The notes below the pieces were generated by a model, which saw only the letters and a list, made by a program, of their open reading frames with translations, was not told the DNA's origin and did no database searches. This document shows, piece by piece, positions 8,767 through 16,827 of a stretch of DNA of 64,000 bases (position 1 is the first letter of the stretch; every line of letters begins with the position of its first letter). The stretch spans positions 62,001 to 126,000 of the forward strand of contig JAEUWC010000026.1 of the NCBI GenBank assembly GCA_016786465.1, in the 5' to 3' direction. The position numbers were made by a program, and so were the translations under genes. This DNA is from Bdellovibrionales bacterium (GTDB lineage: Bacteria; Bdellovibrionota; UBA1018).

Positions 8767-10341
8767 TTAGGGAACACCCCAAAGTATGGAAATCGTGTCA
8801 TTTCCCGTGTTTGCAACGACTAGGTCAGGTTCTCCGTCGCCATTCATGTCACCTTGCGCGATGGCTCGCGGTAAATCGACACCGGTGTACTGCGCAACCT
8901 GCGTGAAAGCACCTGCGCCATTGTTCTGCAGAACGTAGACCCGAGCTGATCCGTTGGCCGGCACTGCCAGGTCCAGATCCCCATCCCCATCCATGTCAAA
9001 AGCAATGGGTCTGTGGGGAGTGTTCCCCGTAAACTGACTGGATTCGACCCCAAAATCATCGACCGTACCGGCGATGGTGTCTGCTCCAGTAGCTGCTCCA
9101 AGAATCACACCCAAAGTCTGGCCACCTGAACCGGCCGTGTAGACCAGGTCCGGAAACGAATCCCCATTCAGTTGGGCGCTGATCAATCCGTAAAGATCCG
9201 TCATTCCCGTCGGCCGAGTCGTGCCGTTAAACATTGAATTTCCAGCCCCAAAAACACCCGCACCATTATTTAAAAACGTCCGTACCTGATTGGCGCTCCA
9301 AGTGGTTGACGCAACATCCAGGTCTCCGTCTTGATCGTAGTCCCCAAGCGCCAACCACGGACTGTTTTGCCCGGCCGCGTAATTGACCGGACCCGCAACA
9401 AAGGATCCTGATCCATTGTTCAAGTAGACATCAAAACCGTTGCTGGACGTTCGCCCAACCAAAATGTCCGCATAACTATCACCATTCACATCGCCTACGA
9501 CCAAACCGCGGTCTAAGGTCGTATTCGACAAAACCACGGGTGCAGAAAATGTTCCGTCACCGTTACCGTACAGAATCGTGATGTCGTCATCAATCAAGTG
9601 ACTGACGACCAAATCCAGGTGCAAATCACCGGGCCCTTGCAAATAGGCAGCGACTAGGGTCTGGGGGCCGTCCGCACCCGTGGGAAGATCTACACGTCCT
9701 GCCAACGTTCCATCCGACTGCTGAAAATAGAAAGTCAGTTGATCGGTTCCGTAGGTCGCGAACACCACGTCGTCGCGCCCATCTTCATTGAAGTCACCCA
9801 CTGCAAGCCCAAGGGGGCCATCAGCACCGCCAGAATTGGGTCCGACTTGGTCCATGGGCGATGAAAATGCCATCGACGAACCGATGGTCATTCGATCACT
9901 TCCTGAATTTAAGCCCGTTGCAGTAACGTCAAAACGAACCGTTTCAGAAGCGGTGTCGCGGTAATAGATCACTTTTTCGGATTCGCCTGCCGAAAACCCT
10001 ACGGAAGTAATTGCGGCATCCAAACAGTTCGAGGCCAAGTGAAAGCTTCCAGTGGCACTTGAACTTCCTGCAGTCGGCAAAACCCGGTCGTCCAAACTGA
10101 CCAAGACCGCACCTGTAGCCGAAGTCACGTTTTCGTTTGAATCCCAAATCTGTACGCGAACAGGTTGGGAACAAGTTGAAGGACGCTCCCACCAGCGATC
10201 GGGAACAATACCCACTGCCGACGGCGGTCCGGCCGGAACGGTTGAACTTCGAATTCCACGCGAACGAAAACTAAGCGTGCAGGCAGCCATTGCCAGCGAT
10301 CCCAAAAAGACCAGAATCAGACGCGTGTTCAAGTACGTCAT
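8767..10341 (-). CDS. FG-GAP/VCBS-repeat lipoprotein
   Basis: A 524-residue predicted lipoprotein (ILVFLGSLAMAAC, lipobox before Cys). From about residue 150 on it is built of repeated FG-GAP/VCBS units, each with a calcium-binding-like D.N.DG..D core: GDFNEDGRDDVVF, GDVNGDSYADILV, GDYDQDGDLDVAS, DMDGDGDLDLAV, GDMNGDGEPDLVV. These form a beta-propeller typical of surface adhesion or polymer-binding proteins. The start is chosen at the ATG in front of the signal peptide, one base after the stop of the upstream beta-helix gene, so the two are coupled. The ligand is unknown. Confidence 0.85.
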   Translation of the reverse strand: MTYLNTRLILVFLGSLAMAACTLSFRSRGIRSSTVPAGPPSAVGIVPDRWWERPSTCSQPVRVQIWDSNENVTSATGAVLVSLDDRVLPTAGSSSATGSFHLASNCLDAAITSVGFSAGESEKVIYYRDTASETVRFDVTATGLNSGSDRMTIGSSMAFSSPMDQVGPNSGGADGPLGLAVGDFNEDGRDDVVFATYGTDQLTFYFQQSDGTLAGRVDLPTGADGPQTLVAAYLQGPGDLHLDLVVSHLIDDDITILYGNGDGTFSAPVVLSNTTLDRGLVVGDVNGDSYADILVGRTSSNGFDVYLNNGSGSFVAGPVNYAAGQNSPWLALGDYDQDGDLDVASTTWSANQVRTFLNNGAGVFGAGNSMFNGTTRPTGMTDLYGLISAQLNGDSFPDLVYTAGSGGQTLGVILGAATGADTIAGTVDDFGVESSQFTGNTPHRPIAFDMDGDGDLDLAVPANGSARVYVLQNNGAGAFTQVAQYTGVDLPRAIAQGDMNGDGEPDLVVANTGNDTISILWGVP

Positions 10342-10342
10342 C

Positions 10343-12037
10343 TTATGGATCTGCCTCGTAGGCCCCCACATCAATCGCTGTACCCCGGATTCTGGGGCGA
10401 TTCAGTGTTCTAAAATTAGGGTGATCCGGTTTGATCGATGTCGAAAGACCGTGCGACGAAACGTCAATTCCTGCATCAACCGCAGCCGAAGATGCCAAAA
10501 GCGAAAAATTTTCCTGGTCTGGATCGACAAAATAAGCGGATTTTTCAGCTGCATAATGTCCGCGAAGATTTCCAGATACGGTGTGGTTGGGACCTTGAAG
10601 TCCCGACCCCCAGAATGTGAAGCCTGATTTATGATCATAAATCGTATTGACCAATAAATGATTGGATAAGGACGTCGACGATTCAGGTACGCCCAAAAGA
10701 ATCAAGTTGTTCAAGATGCGAATGGGGATAGCGGTGTTGAAAGTGTGAATCCCCTTTCCGCCGCCAACGCCTGGGACCCCGATTGGATTCACAATCGTGT
10801 TATTTGCTAGCGTCAGACTGTATGGACCATACTGTCCGTCCTGCCCTTGTCCCATCGCCTGGTTGACATAGATCCCTGTTCCGGCATTCACCACGACGTT
10901 ACTGTACACCCAAGTATCACGATAACCGATGATGGTAATCCCAGCGCTGACTTCAAAACTTGGATCCGGGTTAATGACATAATTATTGAAAAAACGCCCG
11001 GATGTCCCACCACCGATCTGAATTCCGTTGTTCTGGTAATCGGCAAAAGGTGAACGCCCAAAACCCCGAATGTAATTGTCGTAAACTTCCGTCAAGGATG
11101 AATACCCCACCTGAATGGCTTCGCATCCGATTCGTTCAAGGCGATTTCGGTAAACCTTGGTGCCCACCAAAGGATGACTAAAAACTGGCACGCCGGGACA
11201 ACCGGATACGCTGGTTCGGCCTTGAAAAAACGAGTTTCCGATATAGAAGCCTTCCCCTTCTACGTCGTGAATGTAGTTGTCGTGAAAGACCGTGTTTCGC
11301 TGAACGAATCCTCCGCGAAAGTTGTTGGGATCCGTGTCGCCGCAGTTTCCATCCGTTTTGGCCATGAAGCCGGCAAAACCCGATTGCGCCACTTCGATAA
11401 ATTCACCTTCAAAGTCCGTCGAAAGATCAGAAAAAACCACGGCACTTTGACCGTTGGACGTTCCATCAATTCGAATCCCGTAATAATGATCTTTCGATCC
11501 AGAACCTGTCAGTTTCAGGTAAGAAACCCCGTGAAACTCGATTCCCCGTGAATTGTCGACCTGACCGTTTGAATCTGCGTCGACTGCGTTGCCAATGACA
11601 AACCGACCCTCACAGTTGATCACTTCAACAGGTTGGGCTTCGGTCCCAACCGTCGCTTCGATCCAAAGGCGAGAATAAGGATAGTCACCGCCGCGCAGGC
11701 AAATTCGATGTCCAGGTTGAACCCCTTGAGAAGTACCTATGAACTTAGTCATGGCCAAAGAAGCAGGTGAACCGGTACCCGGCGTGATGATCCGATGGCA
11801 GGTTCCAGGCTGTCCGGTCATCGGATCCGTTTCAGTCATCAATCGGCAAGACACGTTTGTCCGTGCCGCCAAAATTTCAGCTGGCAACGGAAAATCAGCG
11901 GGCCACGAAGGATCCGTCGTCGTGACGGTTTTTACGCTGGTCGCGGTTTTCGCCGTCACCGATGCCTTTGGATTGCAGCCGGCAATCCCTGCCGACAGCG
12001 CAGATAGAATTGTGAATGCCAAAAATCTAGTATCCAT
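10343..12037 (-). CDS. right-handed parallel beta-helix lipoprotein
   Basis: A 564-residue predicted lipoprotein (TILSALSAGIAGC). After a low-complexity TATSVKTVTTTDP linker, the protein has the repeating turns of a pectate-lyase-like right-handed beta-helix: RGIEFHGVSYLKLTGSGS, NYIHDVEGEGFYIGNSF, NRLERIGCEAIQVG, NNGIQIGGGTSGRFFNNYV, NVVVNAGTGIYVNQ. Such folds bind or cleave polysaccharides; no catalytic triad can be assigned by eye. Its start overlaps the upstream esterase gene by 11 bases and its stop abuts the next gene, placing it in the middle of a three-gene operon of secreted proteins. Confidence 0.83.
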   Translation of the reverse strand: MDTRFLAFTILSALSAGIAGCNPKASVTAKTATSVKTVTTTDPSWPADFPLPAEILAARTNVSCRLMTETDPMTGQPGTCHRIITPGTGSPASLAMTKFIGTSQGVQPGHRICLRGGDYPYSRLWIEATVGTEAQPVEVINCEGRFVIGNAVDADSNGQVDNSRGIEFHGVSYLKLTGSGSKDHYYGIRIDGTSNGQSAVVFSDLSTDFEGEFIEVAQSGFAGFMAKTDGNCGDTDPNNFRGGFVQRNTVFHDNYIHDVEGEGFYIGNSFFQGRTSVSGCPGVPVFSHPLVGTKVYRNRLERIGCEAIQVGYSSLTEVYDNYIRGFGRSPFADYQNNGIQIGGGTSGRFFNNYVINPDPSFEVSAGITIIGYRDTWVYSNVVVNAGTGIYVNQAMGQGQDGQYGPYSLTLANNTIVNPIGVPGVGGGKGIHTFNTAIPIRILNNLILLGVPESSTSLSNHLLVNTIYDHKSGFTFWGSGLQGPNHTVSGNLRGHYAAEKSAYFVDPDQENFSLLASSAAVDAGIDVSSHGLSTSIKPDHPNFRTLNRPRIRGTAIDVGAYEADP

Positions 12038-14273
12038 AGATTACGATCTCCGACATTCGCCCACTGTTTTGCAAACGAGTCACTCGGATGTACCGAGTCG
12101 TCAAAGGGGGCTGGGTGTGACGACGCCATTGGTTGTATAGAGACATTGGATCAGAAATGATTTGGGTCCAACTTCCAGGTGTACCCGCAGAAACCAGAAT
12201 CGCTCCTTCGCCTTGATAGTCGCGAAGGTAGATGTCCGTGATTGTCATTTCGCGCCCTAAGTCAATGTACGCGCTGGCTGGAAAGTCGGCGGCATTGTAG
12301 CTGACGTGCCAGTAAGTGATCGGTGCCCCTCCGGTACCCGCTAAAGGATCGCCTGAAAGGGTCTGTTCGTCGACCAACATGCCTGCGTCCCCTTTTCCTG
12401 ATTCATTGGTCACCATGGAAGGGGTCAATACGACTTTCACCGGCACCTGCGGTGCTGGTGCAGGAAGGACCGTCACCGCCACTTCGTCGCTGTGGCTAGC
12501 ACCCAGGTTGTCCGTCGCAGTCAAGCGAAAGACATAGCTTCCTTCAACCAAACCAGAAAGCGCAAGATTCTGACTATTTGTTCCGGACAAGGTCGCTGCC
12601 CCGCCGCTGACTTTTTCCCAGGCATAAGACGCGATCGTTCCATCACTGTCGGTCGCAAGCCCCGAAAGCGTCAGACCATTTGTGGGCAAGGTGATTTGCT
12701 GATCGATTCCGGCATTTGCCACCGGAGCGACATTGACCGGGTATCCATAAAGAACCAGTTCCGACATTCGTCCACTGTTCACCAGTCGAGTCACCCGAAT
12801 GTAACGGGTCGTAATCGGAGGCTGCGTGTGACGGCGCCACTGATTGTACAGGCTTAAAGGATCTGAGATGATCTGGGTCCAATTTCCTGGTGTCCCGGAC
12901 GAAACCAAGATTGCTCCTTCGCCTTGATAGTCACGAAGATACACTTCGGTGATCACCATTTCGCGTCCCAAATCCAGGTACGCACTGGCAGGAAAATCCG
13001 CGGCATTGTAGCTGACATGCCAGTAAGTGATTGGCGCCCCACCGCTGCCAGCCAATGGATCACCCGAAATAGCCTGTTCATCGACTAACAATCCAGCATC
13101 ACCCTTGCCCGATTCGTTGGTCACCATCGCAGGGTTCAGCGCCAGCTTTGCTACCGTTCCGGAAGCCGGTGTTGACGGTGACGGAGAAGGTTCAGGCGTG
13201 GCCGCTGCAACGGTTACCGTCTTGTCATCTGAATGAGTCGCGCCATCGTCGTCTGTCACGGTCAATCGGAAGACGTACGTTCCTTCCAGAAGGCCAGTCG
13301 CCAGCGTGGAAGCCAATCCTGGGTTTTGAATCGTCGCCGAGGGTCCGCTTACTTTCGTCCACGCATAAGTAGAAATGGTACCGTCGCTATCCGTTGCTGA
13401 ACCCGCCAAAGGTGCAGAATTTGTTGGAAGTTGAATCGATGTATCCGAACCCGCATTTGCAACCGGCGCCACGTTGGCCGGAGGTTGTGGTGCCCCGCCC
13501 CGAGTCTTGGTCAAAAACCACGAATAAATATTGTAACTGACGCCCTGGTAAACTTTGTTCCACACCGAGGCGCTATGACCGCAAGTTCCACATCCATCCG
13601 TGGCGTTAGTCAAAAGTGTGTGTCGGGCATCGCCGCCTAGATTGGCAATCGCCAGAACATAGTTTCTCATTCCACCATAGGTGTCGCCGTTACCCATAGC
13701 GGCCCAAATCGGCATGGCATGAGTCACCCAATGCGATTCACTAAAGGCTCCGTCTTGCCAGGTTGACACCGGAACAATGGCCGCAACTTCGTTTGGATAC
13801 AATCCGGCATAGCTCCAAGTCCCTTTGCCCCCGTCACTAATTCCAGTGACGTACAAACGATTGGGATCCACACGGTACTGAGTCTTCAAATAGTCGATGT
13901 AGGTCTTGATCGATTCGCCTGCGCCATTCCAAGACCACATTTGCTGAGGCGAAATCACTAGAAATGGGATTTCAAGCCCCTGTTCAAGAACCTGCGGAAG
14001 GCCGGTATTGTCGACCTTGTGAAGCTGTTCTCCGTTGTTCCCGTTTCCTTCCGCGCGTTCGCCTAATCCGTGAAGGTAGATAATGGTCGGATACAAGTTG
14101 GTGTTCGAATCGTACCCAGTAGGCTTATAAAGCAGATAGCCCACGATGTTTCCAATTTTATGAGGGTGCTGAGTTTGACGAGCCGCCTGTGCGACCTGAG
14201 CCGCCAAGGAAAAAGCGACCCAAATGGACGCACCATAAGCCCCTGCACGACAAAAGGATTTCAGCTTAAACAT
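12027..14273 (-). CDS. secreted alpha/beta-hydrolase esterase with duplicated PKD and discoidin-like modules
   Basis: A 748-residue exported enzyme. After a signal peptide (ending AAQVAQA) comes an alpha/beta-hydrolase domain of the PHB-depolymerase/feruloyl-esterase type (about residues 30-270): IIYLHGLGERAEGNG as oxyanion region, GISDGGKG as nucleophile elbow and a late CGHSASVW histidine. Two units follow, each a PKD domain (VAPVANAGSD, TDSDGTISTYAW; VAPVANAGID, TDSDGTIASYAW) plus a coagulation-factor-5/8-like domain (YWHVSYNAADFPASAY...RYIRVTRL). The ATG at 14273 is chosen because GGGGGA lies nine bases upstream and it starts the signal peptide. It probably cleaves esters on an extracellular polymer held by the C-terminal modules. 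It is first in the operon. Confidence 0.86.
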   Translation of the reverse strand: MFKLKSFCRAGAYGASIWVAFSLAAQVAQAARQTQHPHKIGNIVGYLLYKPTGYDSNTNLYPTIIYLHGLGERAEGNGNNGEQLHKVDNTGLPQVLEQGLEIPFLVISPQQMWSWNGAGESIKTYIDYLKTQYRVDPNRLYVTGISDGGKGTWSYAGLYPNEVAAIVPVSTWQDGAFSESHWVTHAMPIWAAMGNGDTYGGMRNYVLAIANLGGDARHTLLTNATDGCGTCGHSASVWNKVYQGVSYNIYSWFLTKTRGGAPQPPANVAPVANAGSDTSIQLPTNSAPLAGSATDSDGTISTYAWTKVSGPSATIQNPGLASTLATGLLEGTYVFRLTVTDDDGATHSDDKTVTVAAATPEPSPSPSTPASGTVAKLALNPAMVTNESGKGDAGLLVDEQAISGDPLAGSGGAPITYWHVSYNAADFPASAYLDLGREMVITEVYLRDYQGEGAILVSSGTPGNWTQIISDPLSLYNQWRRHTQPPITTRYIRVTRLVNSGRMSELVLYGYPVNVAPVANAGIDQQITLPTNGLTLSGLATDSDGTIASYAWEKVSGGAATLSGTNSQNLALSGLVEGSYVFRLTATDNLGASHSDEVAVTVLPAPAPQVPVKVVLTPSMVTNESGKGDAGMLVDEQTLSGDPLAGTGGAPITYWHVSYNAADFPASAYIDLGREMTITDIYLRDYQGEGAILVSAGTPGSWTQIISDPMSLYNQWRRHTQPPLTTRYIRVTRLQNSGRMSEIVIYGY
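12031..13127 (-). repeat. tandem coding duplication of discoidin-like module, 711-base offset
   Basis: The two discoidin-like modules of the esterase gene align with a constant 711-base offset from 12031-12416 to 12742-13127 with no indel. Markers are TATCCATA at 12031 and 12742, CCGACATTCG at 12050 and 12761, and the segment ending in TCACCAT at 12416 and 13127. The preceding PKD pair is offset by 741 bases because one linker is longer. Differences are mostly in third codon positions while the protein is nearly constant, so this is an internal duplication maintained by selection. Confidence 0.9.
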
Positions 14274-14402
14274 GTTGAGATTCCCCCGAATCCGCCCCAC
14301 TGCTTGGATAGATTCAGTATCGCCTTTTGGTCTTAGGGTCAGAAGATGCGTCAAAACGGACATCCCCAGGAATCGATGATTTTTGTAATCAATTAAAAAA
14401 GC

Positions 14403-14418
14403 CCTTTGAAATCAAAGG
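14403..14418. promoter_or_regulatory. inverted repeat in divergent intergenic region
   Basis: CCTTTGA-AA-TCAAAGG is a 7+7 perfect inverted repeat in the 201-base gap between the leftward esterase operon and the rightward TIGR02147 gene. It could be an operator for the adjacent regulator. Read leftward, it is followed by GC and six T and so also resembles a small terminator (six-base stem, four-base loop). No good promoter hexamers were found around it; a TATAAT at 14466-14471 lies too close to the start codon. Confidence 0.4.
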
Positions 14419-14474
14419 ATAATCAACTCTTGCGCAGGGTGGCGGGCTCTTGTAGCTCTCTCCTTTATAATCAA

Positions 14475-15284
14475 ATGGAATCCCCACGTGAATTTCTGAC
14501 TCGGATCTTTGCCCAGCGGAAAAAGAAGAATCCCCGCTATTCTACCCACGCGCTGGCTCGCGACCTGGGCATCAGCCAAGGCTACGTCAGTTTGCTGCTC
14601 ACTGGAAAACGAAGCATCAACGTGCGCCAAGCTGCGCAGTTCAGTGTCGTCTTGGGACTTTCGTCTGAAGAAACACAGGCGCTGATCGTCGCAGCGATCC
14701 TAGACCAAGATTCAACTTCAAAGTCAAAAGACGTTCTGAAAAAAGCGGCGCTACCGATTATTCCAAAACCGGTTCAAATTGAAGAAATCGACCCCGACCG
14801 TTTCCAAATGATCAGCCAATGGTACCACCTTGCGATTCTCGATCTTTCCACGACGGTTACTTTTCGTTCGGATCCAGCGTGGATTGCTCGACGATTAGGG
14901 CTTGAAATAAAGCAGGTCCAGGACGCACTGGACCGCTTGGTTCGCGTGGATTTCCTGCGACTGGAAAAAGGTCAATACATCAAAACATCGCAACATATTC
15001 AGCTGGATCCTCGCCAATCCCTGAAAGCAGTCCGAGCCTTTCACCGCGAGATGATCGGCAAAGCACAAGACGAACTCAAGAAGGAATCTGCGAACGACTA
15101 TTCGCTAAGGCAGATTTCAGGAACCACTTTGGCGATTTCGCCCACGCGCCTTTCGGCAGCGAAAAAGAAAATCATGAAATTTCAAAAAGAAATGGCTGAA
15201 CTTTTGACGCCAGATGATTGCCACGAAGTTTATCAACTGAACGTCCAGCTTTTTCCCCTTACCGTATCGGAGTCACGCGAATGA
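14475..15284 (+). CDS. TIGR02147-family transcriptional regulator
   Basis: A 269-residue protein of the type described as TIGR02147, known mainly from Fibrobacter and Bdellovibrio-like bacteria. The N-terminus (SPREFLTRIFAQRKKKNPRY, then ALARDLGISQGYVSLLLTGK) is a helix-turn-helix of the Cro/xre kind. The C-terminal half (about residues 115-260) has a second winged-helix-like segment (IARRLGLEIKQVQDALDRL) and the family's MIGKAQDELKK...ISGTTLAISPTRL region. An in-frame TTG at 14406 would add 23 residues but lies in the inverted repeat, so the ATG is preferred. The stop overlaps the next start as ATGA, tying this regulator to the secreted HExxH-ankyrin protein. Confidence 0.82.
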   Translation: MESPREFLTRIFAQRKKKNPRYSTHALARDLGISQGYVSLLLTGKRSINVRQAAQFSVVLGLSSEETQALIVAAILDQDSTSKSKDVLKKAALPIIPKPVQIEEIDPDRFQMISQWYHLAILDLSTTVTFRSDPAWIARRLGLEIKQVQDALDRLVRVDFLRLEKGQYIKTSQHIQLDPRQSLKAVRAFHREMIGKAQDELKKESANDYSLRQISGTTLAISPTRLSAAKKKIMKFQKEMAELLTPDDCHEVYQLNVQLFPLTVSESRE

Positions 15285-16807
15285 AAAACTTGATCCTGGG
15301 CGCTTTCGCGCTTTTACTGATGATTTCAAATAGCTGGGCTCAGATTCCAGCCGAAGGCGGATCCAGCACGATTGGCGGCGGTGGCGACCTGATCCCGAAC
15401 CCCAAACCCGTGGGCGGCTACGAACTTCGGGACCTGGTGGACCCATCCACTTGTAATTGGGTTTCCGGAAAAGACTTTGTGGAAAAATCAGTTGAATTCC
15501 AAAGCATCCTCAGTGCCTTGGACCGACTTCACTGGTTTTTTGCACTGAGCGTGAAAAAAGAAGCAGCTCGACTGTCCTACTGCATAGCGAAGCTGAAACT
15601 GCGAGGATCACCTGACGACCTATTCAACGATGATCAATTAGGTGCCATTCGCGTTGCGTATCGAATGGGAAACTCAGTCTTTTTGGACCAAGACCTTTTT
15701 GAAAATCAGATTTCGGACCGTTCGCGCGCGTGGGTCGTCTTGCATGAAACTTTACATAGCTACCTACCCATGTCCGTATTGGCTAGACCGGCAAAGCACC
15801 GCAATGCTGTCGCCTTGATCCATCAAGCCGAACTTGGGAATCTTGATTCGGTCACCTTCCTGGATCAGATGCAGAAAAACGATTTTGAAATCGCGGCCGA
15901 CCTTCGCCCACTTGCAACCCTGAAGTCGCTTCTTCAGCGTCATTACGATATTCGCGCGACGCCACTGGAATTTGCAATTTCTGGCCACCAACTTTTTTCA
16001 ATCATTGAAAAGACCTATGGCCTTTTTCAGATGGGAATTGGAAGCGCATCGGATGTTGTAAAATTGAAAGGCCTGGTTTCCGCAGGAATCGACGTCCGAA
16101 TCTTTCTGACTTCCCGTTTCCATTTAGAAAATCTGCTTTGGGCATCCTTACAAAACCTAGACTATGGGACGCTTGAAAAGACCCTTCAGGCCGGCGTCAA
16201 TCCGCAAGTTTTAGGAGGTCCGTTAGGCTATGATCGACCGCTTCCCTACGCCATCACGGTCGGAGATCTTCGGTTGGTTCAGCTTCTTTTGGCATCCCCG
16301 TTGATTGATCCCAATCGCGCGCGCGGATCCAGCATCGTTTCAACAGGCTCGCACCTAGCACCGTTACTGGAAGCTATTTTTCTAAAAAATTGGGCAATTG
16401 CTCGAGCCCTGGCCCAACACCCGGCAACCGATCCAAACTTGCAACAAGGGCAGGCATTCTACACGGCGTTGAAATCAGATCACCAAGACTTGGCGATTCT
16501 TCTTTTGAAGCATCCTAGGGCTGCGATTCATTCGTGGGGTTCTTCCGGAACGATCTTGGATTTTGCCGTAGAAAACAGTCGCGCCGATTGGATTCATTTG
16601 ATTTTGGGCACATCCGGAATTTTAGTCGAAAAAATCATTTCGGCAGACCGTGCGTTAGAAAAGGCGGTTTCCCAGGGCAAAAGCGACCTGGTTCAGGCGC
16701 TACTGACCTATCCAGGATTTGACGTCACTTCGAGCCTTAAGCTGACTCGGGACAGAAGAATCAAAAAGCTTTTAAAGTCGTATCGAAAAGCACAACAAAA
16801 AGTCTAA
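15281..16807 (+). CDS. secreted HExxH-motif protein with C-terminal ankyrin-like repeats
   Basis: A 508-residue exported protein (MKNLILGAFALLLMISNSWA signal). The region around residue 155 reads AWVVLHETLHSYLP, giving H155-E156-x-x-H159, the zinc-binding signature of metallopeptidases; a third ligand is not identified. From about residue 300 it changes to ankyrin-like units (LEKTLQAGVNPQVLGG, DLRLVQLLLASPLIDPNRA, NWAIARALAQHPATDPNL, HQDLAILLLKHPRAAIHS, KSDLVQALLTYPGFDV). The combination suggests a periplasmic or secreted peptidase with a protein-binding tail. The start overlaps the regulator stop (ATGA) and the antiporter follows after 20 bases. Proteolytic activity is inferred from the motif alone. 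Confidence 0.78.
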   Translation: MKNLILGAFALLLMISNSWAQIPAEGGSSTIGGGGDLIPNPKPVGGYELRDLVDPSTCNWVSGKDFVEKSVEFQSILSALDRLHWFFALSVKKEAARLSYCIAKLKLRGSPDDLFNDDQLGAIRVAYRMGNSVFLDQDLFENQISDRSRAWVVLHETLHSYLPMSVLARPAKHRNAVALIHQAELGNLDSVTFLDQMQKNDFEIAADLRPLATLKSLLQRHYDIRATPLEFAISGHQLFSIIEKTYGLFQMGIGSASDVVKLKGLVSAGIDVRIFLTSRFHLENLLWASLQNLDYGTLEKTLQAGVNPQVLGGPLGYDRPLPYAITVGDLRLVQLLLASPLIDPNRARGSSIVSTGSHLAPLLEAIFLKNWAIARALAQHPATDPNLQQGQAFYTALKSDHQDLAILLLKHPRAAIHSWGSSGTILDFAVENSRADWIHLILGTSGILVEKIISADRALEKAVSQGKSDLVQALLTYPGFDVTSSLKLTRDRRIKKLLKSYRKAQQKV

Positions 16808-16827
16808 AATTCCTTTATGCTGGGATC

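Noticed and set aside
14466-14471. TATAAT upstream of the TIGR02147 gene as a -10 element
   Set aside because: It lies three bases before the chosen start codon and no -35 hexamer sits at a 15-19-base spacing; transcription would begin inside the gene.
14406-14474. Upstream TTG start for the TIGR02147 gene
   Set aside because: The extra residues have no family resemblance, no ribosome binding site precedes the TTG, and the codon lies within an inverted repeat.
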